DNA from: Nocardia pseudobrasiliensis NBRC 108224 | Lineage (GTDB): Bacteria > Actinomycetota > Actinomycetes > Mycobacteriales > Mycobacteriaceae | Reading direction: 5' to 3' | Assembly: GCF_001613105.1 (NCBI RefSeq) | Contig: NZ_BDBS01000009.1 | Coordinates: 238,013-302,012, forward strand | Length of the DNA: 64,000 nt | Shown: piece by piece, positions 26,160-34,505 of the stretch | How the letters are laid out: every line of letters begins with the position of its first letter | Position numbering within the stretch: position 1 is the stretch's first letter | The notes under the pieces: generated by a model | What the model was told of the DNA's origin: nothing | The model's input: the letters and a program-made list of their open reading frames with translations, nothing else | Database searches by the model: none | Program-made: the position numbers and the translations under genes

Positions 26160-28583
26160 TCAGCCCTTTTCGCCGGGCGCCTCCGGCAGCAGCCCGCGCC
26201 GCTCACCGCTCAGCAGGGCGCTGACCCACCAGGCCACCTCGACCAGCACGATGCCGATCACACCGCATATCGCCGCCGTCCCGGTCAGTGTGAGGTTGGA
26301 CGGATCGAGTTTGAAGAAGTGCCTGGTGAACGGCACCGTGAACAGGATCAGATAGCCCGCCGCGGATCCGAAGATCAGCAGCAGCTTCCACCAGTTCCAC
26401 GGCCGCGCCACGATCGCCAGCACCCAGACCGCGATGATCAGCAGCGTGATCAGCGCGGTCGTACCCGCCTGCACCTTCTCCGTCTCGGACTGATCCGCGC
26501 CCTGATAGGCGATCAGGTATGCCACGAAGGTCATCACCCCGATCACCATCCCGGACGGCACCGCCAGCCGCAGCACGCGCGGCACGAAACCCGTTCGCGC
26601 CCTTTCGTTGTTGGGCGCAAGCGACAGGATGAACGCCGGAATGCCGATGGTGAACCACGCCGCGATCGTGACGTGCCGCGGCAGGAACGGATACGGCACG
26701 GGGTCGTAGTGGAACCACTGCGATCCGATGCCCACCACGCCGACCAGGAATGCCAGCAGCACCGAGTACACGGTCTTGGTGAGGAACAGATTCGAGACGC
26801 GCTCGATATTGCCGATCACCCGCCGGCCCTCGCCCACCACATATGGCAGCGTCGCGAACCTGTTGTCCAGCAATACGATCTGTGCGACCGCGCGGGTGGC
26901 CGGACTGCCCGCGCCCATGGCCACGCCGATATCGGCGTCCTTGAGCGCGAGTACGTCGTTCACGCCGTCGCCGGTCATGGCGACGGTATGTCCGCGCGAC
27001 TGCAGCGCCGCGACCATGGCCCGCTTCTGATCGGGACGCACACGGCCGAAGGTGGTTTCGTGGTCGAGCACATCGGCCAACTCGTCCTGCCCGTCGGGCA
27101 GTTTGCGGGCGTCGACGGCGTGGTCGCCGCCGGTGAGACCCAGCGAAGCGGCCACTGCGCCAACCGAAACCGCGTTGTCGCCGGAGATGACCTTGATCGC
27201 CACATTCTGTTCGGCGAAGTACTCGAGGGTCTCGCGCGCGTCGGGGCGCACCTTCTGCTCGAGCACCACCAGCGCCTGCGGCGTGACCCGGCCCGGGGCG
27301 TCGGGGGCGTCGACCGCGCCGGAACTGCTCGCCAGCAGCAGCACCCGCAGGCCCTGTGCACCGATTTCCTGTGCGGTGGAGGCGATTTCGGAGCCGGAGT
27401 CCAGCAGCACATCGGGTGCGCCGAGCAGCCAGTTGCCGTGTTCGCCGTAGGAGAATCCGCTCCACTTCTTGGCCGAGGAGAACGGCGCGATACCGGTCTG
27501 CCGCCAGCCCGGCCCGTCCCCGGTCGCCTCCTTGATCGCCAGCACACTGGCATTGGGGCGCGGATCGTCGGAGGCCATGGCGGACAGCACTTCTCGCAGC
27601 GCCGCCTCGTCCGTGTCGCCGACCGTGCGAATCTCGGCCAGCCGCATACCGTTCTCGGTCAGCGTGCCGGTCTTGTCGGCGCACACCACATCCACCCGCG
27701 CCAGGCCCTCGATGGCGGGCAACTCCTGCACCAGGCATTTGCGCTGACCCAGCCGGACCACACCGACCGCGAACGCGATCGAGGTCATCAGCACCAGGCC
27801 CTCCGGAACCATGGGCACCAGGGCCGCGACCATGCCGTTGAGGGCCGAACGCCAGGATTCGTGACTGGAGAACAGCTGGTTGTAGATGGTCACCAGACCG
27901 GCCGGGATCAGCAGGTAGGTGATGACCTTCAGGATCGTATCGATGCCGTTGCGCAGTTCGGAGTTGACCAGGGTGAATTTGCTGGCCTCGGAGGCGAGTT
28001 TGGCGGCGTAGGCGTCCTTGCCGACCTTGGTGGCGCGGTAGCAGCCCGAGCCGGAGACCACATAACTGCCCGACATCACCTGGGCGCCAACGGTTTTGTC
28101 GATCGCGTCCGCCTCGCCGGTGAGCAGCGACTCGTCGACCTCGAGCAGTTCGCACTCCACGACCTCGCCGTCGACCACGATCTGATCGCCGGGGCCGAGT
28201 TCGATCAGATCGTCGAGCACCACATCCTTGGGCGCGACCTCGCGCGCGGCGCCCTCGCGGCGCACGACCGGCTTGGCCTGGCCGACGATCGCGAGTTTGT
28301 CCAGGGTCTGTTTGGCGCGCAGCTCCTGCACGATGCCCACGACGCTGTTGGCCACGATCAGCAGGCCGAACATGCCGTCGATGAGCGAGCCGGTCGCCAA
28401 CACCAGCACGAACAGCACCCCGAGGATGGCGTTGATGCGGGTGAAGACGTTCGCCCGGACGATATCGGCCACCGAGCGACTGGCTCGATCCGGCACATCG
28501 TTGCTCTGCCCGTCGCGGATGCGTTGCTCGACCTCGGCCGTGGTCAGACCCGGCGCACGCGATGCCTGCTCGGTGATGGACAT
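26160..28583 (-). CDS. ctpE: P-type ATPase, CtpE type (calcium transport)
   Basis: An 807-residue cation pump very close to mycobacterial CtpE along its whole length. Actuator TGE is at 155-157, the membrane PEGL motif at about 260, phospho-acceptor D303 in [10 protein letters not shown], the nucleotide domain KWSG-F plus GAPDVLL, and the hinge [17 protein letters not shown]. About ten membrane segments are visible. Mycobacterial CtpE is reported to import calcium and to matter for envelope integrity. The gene stands alone between two regulator or enzyme genes. Confidence 0.93.
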   Translation of the reverse strand: MSITEQASRAPGLTTAEVEQRIRDGQSNDVPDRASRSVADIVRANVFTRINAILGVLFVLVLATGSLIDGMFGLLIVANSVVGIVQELRAKQTLDKLAIVGQAKPVVRREGAAREVAPKDVVLDDLIELGPGDQIVVDGEVVECELLEVDESLLTGEADAIDKTVGAQVMSGSYVVSGSGCYRATKVGKDAYAAKLASEASKFTLVNSELRNGIDTILKVITYLLIPAGLVTIYNQLFSSHESWRSALNGMVAALVPMVPEGLVLMTSIAFAVGVVRLGQRKCLVQELPAIEGLARVDVVCADKTGTLTENGMRLAEIRTVGDTDEAALREVLSAMASDDPRPNASVLAIKEATGDGPGWRQTGIAPFSSAKKWSGFSYGEHGNWLLGAPDVLLDSGSEIASTAQEIGAQGLRVLLLASSSGAVDAPDAPGRVTPQALVVLEQKVRPDARETLEYFAEQNVAIKVISGDNAVSVGAVAASLGLTGGDHAVDARKLPDGQDELADVLDHETTFGRVRPDQKRAMVAALQSRGHTVAMTGDGVNDVLALKDADIGVAMGAGSPATRAVAQIVLLDNRFATLPYVVGEGRRVIGNIERVSNLFLTKTVYSVLLAFLVGVVGIGSQWFHYDPVPYPFLPRHVTIAAWFTIGIPAFILSLAPNNERARTGFVPRVLRLAVPSGMVIGVMTFVAYLIAYQGADQSETEKVQAGTTALITLLIIAVWVLAIVARPWNWWKLLLIFGSAAGYLILFTVPFTRHFFKLDPSNLTLTGTAAICGVIGIVLVEVAWWVSALLSGERRGLLPEAPGEKG

Positions 28584-28608
28584 GCTCGACAGCCTAGAAC
28601 GTGTCGGA

Positions 28609-29199
28609 CTAATCGGGCAGTATGCGGTGCATTTGCCGGGCGCCGCGTGGGCGCATGATGAGCGCGGCGACGTAGTAGACGCACGGGCGGTCGGAGTTGT
28701 TGGCGTAGTGCAGGGTCGCGTCGGCGGCGAGGTAGATCGAGTCGCCGGCGCTCAGCTCGACGATCCGGGTGCGGTCGACGGTGAGGGTGACGGTGCCGGA
28801 TTCGACGTAGATGAATTCATGCGAACCCGGTGCGTAGGAAGGGTATTCACCCGGGACGCAGCCCGGCGGCAGGGCGGAGCGGATCCATTCGAAGTTCACC
28901 CCCGCCACCACCGGGGTGAGGATGGTGCGCTGCCAGCCCTGTTCGTGGACGACGTCCTGTTCTGCCGCGCGGCGCACGATCATGCGCTCGTCGTCGGATT
29001 CGGCGACCAGGGCCGAAAGCCGCGTGCCCAATCCCCGTGCGACACGATCCAGCACCACGACGGTCGGCGCCTTGTCCCCGTGCTCGACCGCCGACAGCAT
29101 GCTGACGCTCACCGCCGACAGCTCGGCGAGCTGCTGCAGGGTGAGACCGCGCTCATGGCGCAGCCGCTGAATGCGGTGGCCGAGCGCAACCAGATCCAT
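28609..29199 (-). CDS. XRE-family regulator with cupin domain
   Basis: A 196-residue regulator. The HTH is [40 protein letters not shown], and the C-terminal cupin (about 95-190) has [38 protein letters not shown] and VYYVAALI, the double-stranded beta helix that senses small ligands. It is divergent from a GNAT gene, with only 13 bases between start codons, so each promoter must lie within or overlap the other gene. Autoregulation and control of the acetyltransferase are likely. Confidence 0.92.
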   Translation of the reverse strand: MDLVALGHRIQRLRHERGLTLQQLAELSAVSVSMLSAVEHGDKAPTVVVLDRVARGLGTRLSALVAESDDERMIVRRAAEQDVVHEQGWQRTILTPVVAGVNFEWIRSALPPGCVPGEYPSYAPGSHEFIYVESGTVTLTVDRTRIVELSAGDSIYLAADATLHYANNSDRPCVYYVAALIMRPRGARQMHRILPD

Positions 29200-29233
29200 C
29201 TACACTATAGTAGTGACTGCTTCCTCTATAGAG
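29200..29233. promoter_or_regulatory. Overlapping divergent promoters and palindromic operators
   Basis: A TACACT hexamer (29201-29206) lies six bases before the GNAT GTG. On the minus strand a TACTAT hexamer (29212-29207) lies seven bases before the regulator ATG. Both positions fit leaderless transcription. The sequence between is an inverted repeat CACTA-TAG-TAGTG (29203-29215), and a second perfect palindrome CTCTATAGAG lies at 29224-29233. These are candidate operators of the XRE-cupin regulator. Confidence 0.6.
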
Positions 29234-29731
29234 AAATCGCCGACGCTCCGGCACGGCACCGAGGCCGATCTACCGGCGGTCGCCAAGATCTACGCGCACT
29301 ACGTGACCGAGACCGTGGCAACCTTCGAATTCGATGCCCCCGACACCGCCGAATGGCGCCTGCGCTTCGCCTCGATCACCGCCGCCGGATTACCGTTCCT
29401 GGTAGCCGAATTCGACGGCCGCCTCGCCGGCTACGCCTACTGCGGCCCCTGGAAGCAGCGCCCCGCCTACCGCAACACGGTAGAAAACTCGATCTACATC
29501 GCCCCCTGGGCCACCGGCCGCGGCCTCGGCGGCCGCCTCCTCGACGAATTGCTGACCGAATGCCGAACCCGAGGCATCCGAGAGGTCATAGCCGTAATCG
29601 CCGACAGCGGCGACCTTACCTCCCCAGCCCTGCACCGCGGCCGGGGTTTCGTCGAGGCGGGCCGGTTACGCAACGTGGGCCACAAACACGACCGGTGGCT
29701 GGACACGATCTTGATGCAGCGCAGTTTGTAA
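29213..29731 (+). CDS. GNAT-family N-acetyltransferase (phosphinothricin acetyltransferase-like)
   Basis: A 172-residue acetyltransferase: LRHGTEADLPAVAKIYAHYVTETVATFEFDAPD, VAEFDGRLAGYAYCGPWKQRPAYRNTVENSIYI, the acetyl-CoA loop ATGRGLGGRLLDELL and LHRGRGFVEAGRLRNVGHKHDRWLD. This is the pattern of the Pat/Bar/MddA subgroup acting on methionine sulfone, phosphinothricin-like compounds or amino acids. The GTG start is the only one compatible with the family. It is divergent from an XRE-cupin regulator that probably controls it. Confidence 0.88.
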   Translation: MTASSIEKSPTLRHGTEADLPAVAKIYAHYVTETVATFEFDAPDTAEWRLRFASITAAGLPFLVAEFDGRLAGYAYCGPWKQRPAYRNTVENSIYIAPWATGRGLGGRLLDELLTECRTRGIREVIAVIADSGDLTSPALHRGRGFVEAGRLRNVGHKHDRWLDTILMQRSL

Positions 29732-29741
29732 GGGACCCGAC

Positions 29742-29776
29742 CCCTGTCGTGCATCGCGCTGCGCTGCACGACAGGG
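29742..29776 (+). terminator. Hairpin terminator of the GNAT gene
   Basis: Arms 29742-29753 and 29765-29776 (12 bp: CCCTGTCGTGCA and its complement) with an 11-base loop, starting 10 bases after the stop. The stem is followed by GGGAAAAGG, the same GGGAAA tail as other terminators in this window. Confidence 0.75.
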
Positions 29777-29928
29777 AAAAGGATGCGGCAAGCGCGGCGG
29801 ATAGAGCGCGTCCCTCGCACAAGATGAGTGCGCGCCGCAGGCGGCAAGCGCCTCGCGCAACACAGATGCGTGACAGAGGCGTCAGGCGCCGCATCCAAGA
29901 AGCGCGGCGAGCGGGAGGAAGATGCCCA

Positions 29929-30079
29929 GCACAATGTCACCTCGCGCCCAGCCTCCCCATTTCCCGGCGCAATGTCGCTCGCGCCCAGCTCCTCCCTTCC
30001 CCCGCAACGTCTCTCGCGCCCAACTTCTCCCTTCCCCGGCGCAATGTCGCTCGCGCCCGGCCTTCTCACTTTCCCGGCG
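29929..30079. repeat. 35-38-bp tandem repeat array, four imperfect units plus a partial unit
   Basis: Aligned on AAYGTC the units fall at 29933, 29971, 30006 and 30043. Each has (A/G)CAATGTCRCTCGCGCCCAG followed by TTCTCCC-rich DNA and TTTCCCGGCG or a near form. The CCCGGCG segment is the left arm of the hairpin at 30073-30093, whose right arm occurs once. The preceding 29777-29928 holds no recognisable gene. Confidence 0.82.
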
Positions 30080-30093
30080 CGCTTTTCGCCGGG
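30073..30093 (-). terminator. Hairpin after the 30097 gene
   Basis: Arms CCCGGCG (30073-30079) and CGCCGGG (30087-30093) around CGCTTTT, three bases after the minus-strand stop. On the minus strand the stem ends in GGGAAAG. Confidence 0.65.
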
Positions 30094-30096
30094 ATG

Positions 30097-30750
30097 TCAG
30101 TTCTCCGGGATCGGCCCGTCGTCCGGGCCGGGGGCGGCCCTGTCGGTGTACTCGGGCAGTAGTGGGGTCACCGCGAAAATTCCCGCGTCGGCGGGTAGGG
30201 CCTCGATTGATCGGATGTCGTTGTGGGAGGACAGGGCTCGCAATTGGTTCAGGCGGCCGCGGAGGATCAGGGCGATCGTGCAGGGGCAGCCGGAGCGTAG
30301 GCGGGTCGCGGAAACCTTGGCGATGCGGGCGGCGCGGTCGTCCAGGGGTGGGGTGTGGTCCAGGGTGGCGGCGGCGGAGCTGGCCGTCGCTATGGCGGCC
30401 TGGTCGCCTGCGGGGACGGGGAAGGTGAGGACGGGGGTGAGGACTCGGTCGAGTGGGACGTGGTGGAGGACCTGGGCGATGCGTAGGCCATCGGTGTGGT
30501 CGGGGATGCGGTCGGGGGTGATGCCGGTGGTGAATGACGCCAGGGCCCAGTGGTCGTCGGAATCCGTGCCGGACAGGGAAAGTTTCGCGCGCGCAAGGTA
30601 ATCCGCGATCGGCTCGTTCGCATCCGGGCCGAGGCGGTCGGTGGCGATGACCGAGGCGCGCGGCGGGTAGGCCCAGCCGAGCGCCACGATAAGCACCACG
30701 AGCACAAGCGCCGCGCCGGCGAATACGGCCGCGCGCAGCGACTCACGCAC
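30097..30750 (-). CDS. Membrane-anchored protein of unknown function
   Basis: About 217 residues. It has one N-terminal transmembrane helix ([19 protein letters not shown]) and an extracytoplasmic remainder with [20 protein letters not shown], including a C-x-C pair, and ending in a proline-rich acidic tail. The GTG at 30750 overlaps the end of the rluD-like gene by eight bases, suggesting translational coupling. An ATG 21 bases upstream is possible. No domain recognised. Confidence 0.7.
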   Translation of the reverse strand: MRESLRAAVFAGAALVLVVLIVALGWAYPPRASVIATDRLGPDANEPIADYLARAKLSLSGTDSDDHWALASFTTGITPDRIPDHTDGLRIAQVLHHVPLDRVLTPVLTFPVPAGDQAAIATASSAAATLDHTPPLDDRAARIAKVSATRLRSGCPCTIALILRGRLNQLRALSSHNDIRSIEALPADAGIFAVTPLLPEYTDRAAPGPDDGPIPEN

Positions 30751-31669
30751 CGCGCAGCACGTCCAGCGCATGCTCCAGATCCGCCGGATAGTCGCTGGTG
30801 ATCTCGACCCAGCGGCCGTCGGCGGGATGCGCGAAACCCAGAGTCCTGGCGTGCAGCCACTGCCGTTCCAGACCCAGCCGCTCGGCCAGTCGCGGATCTG
30901 CCCCGTAGGTGAGATCGCCGCAGCAGGGATGGCGGACCGCGGAGAAGTGCACCCGAATCTGATGGGTGCGACCGGTTTCCAGATGGATGTCGAGCAGGCT
31001 CGCCGCCTGGAACGCCTCGATCGTGTCGTAGTGGGTCACACTCGGCCGCCCGTCCGCGGTGACCGCGAACTTCCAGTCGTTACCGCGCGCCCGCCCGATC
31101 GGCGCGTCGATCGTGCCGCTGGAGGGATCCGGATGCCCCTGTACCAGAGCGTGATAGCGCTTGTCGACCGTGCGCTGTTTGAACGCCCGCTTGAGCACGG
31201 TGTAGGCATGCTCGGACTGCGCGACCACCATCACCCCGGAGGTGCCCACATCGAGCCGGTGCACGATGCCCTGCCGCTCGTGCGCGCCGGAGGTCGAGAT
31301 CCGATAGCCCATCGCCGCCAGACCGCCCACCACCGTCGGCCCGGACCAGCCGACACCGGTATGCGCGGCCACCCCGACCGGCTTGTCCACCGCGACGACA
31401 TCATCGTCGGCGTAGAGGATCTTCATCCCCTCCACCGGAGTCGCCTCGACGGTCAGTTCGCGCTTGGGCTCGGGGAATTCGACCTCGAGCCAGGCCCCGC
31501 CGGTGAGCCGCTCCGATTTGCCCACGGCCACGCCATCGATCTGGACCGCGCCCTCCTCGGTGAGCGAGGCCACGGCCGTCCGCGACAACCCCAGCAGGCG
31601 CGACAGCCCGGCGTCGACCCGCATACCGTCGAGCCCATCCGGAACCGGCATGGCCCGGGTCTCCCTCAT
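30743..31669 (-). CDS. Ribosomal large-subunit pseudouridine synthase, RluD family
   Basis: A 308-residue RNA-modifying enzyme. It has an N-terminal S4 domain ([31 protein letters not shown]), catalytic D140 in [18 protein letters not shown], and [27 protein letters not shown] near the C-terminus. It modifies uridines in 23S rRNA helix 69 in E. coli. It lies directly downstream of lspA, the usual order in mycobacteria and relatives. Confidence 0.93.
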   Translation of the reverse strand: MRETRAMPVPDGLDGMRVDAGLSRLLGLSRTAVASLTEEGAVQIDGVAVGKSERLTGGAWLEVEFPEPKRELTVEATPVEGMKILYADDDVVAVDKPVGVAAHTGVGWSGPTVVGGLAAMGYRISTSGAHERQGIVHRLDVGTSGVMVVAQSEHAYTVLKRAFKQRTVDKRYHALVQGHPDPSSGTIDAPIGRARGNDWKFAVTADGRPSVTHYDTIEAFQAASLLDIHLETGRTHQIRVHFSAVRHPCCGDLTYGADPRLAERLGLERQWLHARTLGFAHPADGRWVEITSDYPADLEHALDVLRGA

Positions 31670-31742
31670 GCTGTGTCCTTCCGTGCATGAGCCCGGGGCC
31701 CTGCTTGGTTACGCACGCTGCCTCCTCGGGACCCCGACGGGC

Positions 31743-32336
31743 TCACGCGTCCGCCTCCGGAGCCCGCTCGTCGCGACCCGAGCGGGTCCCGTCCGGCTCG
31801 AATCCGAATACGGTGAGCGCCACCAGCAGGATCGCCCCGCACACGATCGAGGAGTCGGCCACATTGAACACCGGCCACCACTTGGTCACCGAGATGAAGT
31901 CGACCACATGCCCCTGCAGCGGTCCCGGCGCGCGGAACAGCCGATCGATCAGATTGCCGACCGCACCGCCCAGCACCAGACCCAGCCCGACGGCCCAGCC
32001 CACCGACCGCAGCGAGCGGCCGATACGGATCACACCGACCACGACGGCCGCGGCGATCAGGGTCAACAGCCAGGTCATGCCGGTGGCCATGGAGAACGCC
32101 GCACCCGGATTGCGCACCAGGGTCAGCCGGACCACGTCATCGATGATCGAAATCGGCTCGCCCGGCTTCATTTTCGCCACGACCAGGGCCTTGGTGCCGA
32201 GATCCAGCGCGAACACGACGGCGGCGACCGCCAGTAGGGCGGGTAGCCGCCGCGGCCGGACCGGGGCTTCGCCGGGCGGCTCGTGGTCGTCGGTGTGCTG
32301 CTCGCGCTGCCGGTCGTTACTCACAGCAGACATCAT
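31743..32336 (-). CDS. lspA: Lipoprotein signal peptidase (signal peptidase II)
   Basis: A 197-residue membrane aspartyl protease that cleaves prolipoprotein signals. It has four membrane helices. The catalytic aspartates are D131 in [13 protein letters not shown] and D161 in [11 protein letters not shown], and RNPGAAFSM is the third conserved box. The N-terminal 30 residues form a charged cytosolic extension and the C-terminal tail is acidic. It serves the several lipoproteins encoded in this window. Confidence 0.95.
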   Translation of the reverse strand: MMSAVSNDRQREQHTDDHEPPGEAPVRPRRLPALLAVAAVVFALDLGTKALVVAKMKPGEPISIIDDVVRLTLVRNPGAAFSMATGMTWLLTLIAAAVVVGVIRIGRSLRSVGWAVGLGLVLGGAVGNLIDRLFRAPGPLQGHVVDFISVTKWWPVFNVADSSIVCGAILLVALTVFGFEPDGTRSGRDERAPEADA

Positions 32337-32411
32337 CCCCTATAGAGATAGCGGCCCCGTGGCCCGCCGCGTCCCAGCTGATTTTCAGGAACCGGTCGTA
32401 CCCTGTTCGGC

Positions 32412-33389
32412 GTGACGGTGTTGTCTTCCCGCTCCCGCTCTCCGCTCGGGACATTCGCCCGCGCCGGAGGCGTGCGATCCGCTCGGTCGGGTGTGCTGCT
32501 GATGGTGCTCGCTGTCGCCTTGTCGGCGATGGGTGTCGGCTGCGCCGATCGCACCGAGTCCAGCGGCGATGCCGAGGTGGAACCCGCCGGAATCGGCAAA
32601 GAGGTCACCATGCCGATCAACGCGGCGCTGACGACCGTGGTCGAATCCGGCGACACGCCGCGCGCGCCGCTGCGCCCCGAGGTCGCCCCCGGCACCGCCC
32701 AGCAGGTGACGCTGCGCACCGATCACCACATCGAACAGCAGCTCAACGATCAGGCCATGCGCGATTTCTCACCGCCCTCGGTGACGATCCCGCTGACCGC
32801 CCGGGCCAATCCGGCGGGTATCGATCTGACGCTGGGCACGGCCACCTCCCCCGATCCGACCCTGGCCCAGCAGCTGCTCTCGGCCGACGGCTCGCACGCC
32901 GGATTCGAGGTCGGCGAGCTGGGCTCGGTGACGGCCCTGCGGCTGACGCCCAAACCCGCCACCCCCGACAGCGCCCGCGCCGCCCTCGAGCAGGCGTTCT
33001 ATCAGGCCGTGTATCAGTCGATCACGCTGCCCCAGGAGCCGGTCGGCGAGGGCGCGGTCTGGACGGTGCGCCAGCAGGTGTCCACCGGCGTGCTGCTCGA
33101 TCAGGTCACCACGGCCACGCTGACCCGGCGCGACGGCAATCTGCTCACCATCGAACTGAATGTGACCCAGACCCCGAAGTCGTCGGTGTGGAAGCTGCCC
33201 AACAATGCCGGCTCGCTGGACATCATGGAGTACATGATGCACGGCAACGGCACCATCACCGTGGATCTCGGTCTGCCGCTGCCGGTTTCGGGTTCGGTGA
33301 CCATCGGCGGGCGACAGACCTACCGCGATCCGCACACCAATGTCGCACTGCGGCAGAACATCTCCACGCAGGTGCAATGGGGCCAGTGA
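32412..33389 (+). CDS. Exported protein of unknown function (possible lipoprotein)
   Basis: A 325-residue protein with a long N-terminal signal region (hydrophobic core GVLLMVLAVALSAMGVGC). A cysteine at 44 follows the core, but the lipobox is not canonical. The mature part is beta-rich and threonine-rich, with LPQEPVGEGAVWTVRQQVSTGVLLDQVTTATLTRRDGN and VSGSVTIGGRQTYRDPHTNVALRQN near the end, similar to secreted actinobacterial proteins of unknown role. It overlaps the next lipoprotein gene, so both may act together at the envelope. Confidence 0.7.
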   Translation: MTVLSSRSRSPLGTFARAGGVRSARSGVLLMVLAVALSAMGVGCADRTESSGDAEVEPAGIGKEVTMPINAALTTVVESGDTPRAPLRPEVAPGTAQQVTLRTDHHIEQQLNDQAMRDFSPPSVTIPLTARANPAGIDLTLGTATSPDPTLAQQLLSADGSHAGFEVGELGSVTALRLTPKPATPDSARAALEQAFYQAVYQSITLPQEPVGEGAVWTVRQQVSTGVLLDQVTTATLTRRDGNLLTIELNVTQTPKSSVWKLPNNAGSLDIMEYMMHGNGTITVDLGLPLPVSGSVTIGGRQTYRDPHTNVALRQNISTQVQWGQ

Positions 33390-34090
33390 AACGCGCCGGA
33401 TGGCTGCTGGCGGGCGTGGCGTTGTGCGCGGCCGGATGCGGTTCCTCCCAGGATGATTCGCTACCCGGCTTCGGCCCGACCGCGACCGCGCCGCCGATCT
33501 CCGCACCCGCGACCACCGATGCCAAGGGCCTGCGGTCCCGCCTGCTGACCGTGGCCGATCTGCCGCCCGGGTTCACCGAACTCGAGGACGCCTCACCCGG
33601 CAACGGGGTACAGCAGCCGGTGGACCGCTCGCGCACCGATCCCCCGGCTTGCGCGAAAGTCCTGGCGGCCGTGAGCGATCAGGCTCCCGGGTTCAGTGCG
33701 CGCGCCGCCGCGCACTATACGAATACCGACTTCAGCAGTATCGATATCGATATCGCGAGCTATCCGGGCAGCGGTGCGGCGCAAGCCTTCTCGACCGTGC
33801 AGGGTCTGCTTCGCCAGTGCGGCAAGTACTCCGGCACCGATGCCGACGGCACGGCCACCAGCTACCGGGCCGGTGGGCTGGATCAGCCGCGCGCCGGGGA
33901 CGCGTCCACCTCGTTCCAGGTCCGCACCACCAGCGAGGGGATGACGCTGTACTCCTCGGCCACGGTCGCGGTGGTGGGCAGCGCGGTGGTCCAGATCGCG
34001 CGCACCACAACTCAACCGGTCGACCCCGCGGCCCTGCGCGATCTGACCGCCGCGCAGATCGTGCGGCTGCAGGGCTTCATCGGCCCCTAG
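33377..34090 (+). CDS. Lipoprotein with PknH-sensor-like domain
   Basis: A 237-residue lipoprotein: lipobox ALCAAGC with C21. The mature region reads LRSRLLTVADLPPGFTELED, then DPPACAKVLAAVSDQAPGFSARAAAHYTNTD and LRQCGKYSG, then VRTTSEGMTLYSSATVAVVGSAVVQIARTT, resembling extracellular sensor-type domains of mycobacterial and nocardial kinases and lipoproteins. Two cysteines may form a disulfide. The start overlaps the preceding gene; a GTG nine bases later (VKRAGWLL) is an alternative. Confidence 0.75.
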   Translation: MGPVKRAGWLLAGVALCAAGCGSSQDDSLPGFGPTATAPPISAPATTDAKGLRSRLLTVADLPPGFTELEDASPGNGVQQPVDRSRTDPPACAKVLAAVSDQAPGFSARAAAHYTNTDFSSIDIDIASYPGSGAAQAFSTVQGLLRQCGKYSGTDADGTATSYRAGGLDQPRAGDASTSFQVRTTSEGMTLYSSATVAVVGSAVVQIARTTTQPVDPAALRDLTAAQIVRLQGFIGP

Positions 34091-34254
34091 ATAAATGGGA
34101 TGCGGCTCCCCCGCACCCGCTGCTACGGTCTCAACCCATGTGGATTCAGTTGTTCTCCTGAGCGCCTCTCGCGCGCATTCCCGCCGCCTCGCGGCATATC
34201 CGATCCGGCCGGCCACCGCCCGGTACGTCGGCCCACATATCTCAGGAGGCACTT

Positions 34255-34428
34255 ATGCCCGCAGCGAACAACCCCTCCCCCGTGCCGCCGGAACAGTCCC
34301 AGCTGTCCCGCCGCGAGCGTCGACGCAAGACAACCCAGACCGAAACCAGCCTGACCGATACGAAGTTCAGCGCGCACAACCGGACGACAGTGCCCGCGCG
34401 CAAACATGTGAACTATCGGCGCGGATGA
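34255..34428 (+). CDS. Conserved-looking basic 57-residue small protein
   Basis: ATG to TGA gives 57 residues beginning MPAANNPSPVPPEQSQ and ending KHVNYRRG. A strong Shine-Dalgarno (CAGGAGG, then five bases) precedes the ATG, and a 16-bp terminator follows eight bases after the stop, so the unit is well delimited. The centre is very basic (SRRERRRK). No signal peptide or membrane helix. A nucleic-acid- or ribosome-binding role is possible but unproven. The upstream 34091-34254 has no other gene. Confidence 0.7.
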   Translation: MPAANNPSPVPPEQSQLSRRERRRKTTQTETSLTDTKFSAHNRTTVPARKHVNYRRG

Positions 34429-34436
34429 CTGTGATG

Positions 34437-34471
34437 CCCTGGCGTCCGGCCCTTGGGGCCGGACGCCAGGG
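34437..34471 (+). terminator. Perfect 16-bp hairpin terminator
   Basis: Arms 34437-34452 and 34456-34471 with loop TTG, eight bases after the small-protein stop. The stem is followed by GGGAAATGG. It lies between convergent genes and may serve the arabinosyltransferase gene as well. Confidence 0.82.
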
Positions 34472-34505
34472 AAATGGAAAACCAAGCCCGGACGTCAAGA
34501 ACCCA

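Noticed and set aside
26130..26165. tRNA-like T-arm (GGGCTCGAATCC)
   Set aside because: The flanking bases do not form a five-pair T stem and no anticodon arm or acceptor stem is present.
26319..28658. A 779-codon open frame opposite ctpE
   Set aside because: Antisense shadow of a high-GC gene. It is rich in His, Arg and Gln and has no domain, and ctpE is secure.
28228..30162. A 644-codon plus-strand frame across ctpE, the XRE gene and the intergenic repeats
   Set aside because: It crosses three unrelated regions, and the GNAT gene in another frame is clearly the real one.
34138..34161. Seven-codon ORF (MWIQLFS) upstream of the small basic protein, a possible leader peptide
   Set aside because: No ribosome-binding site and no attenuator-like alternative pairing was found. 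It is most likely chance.
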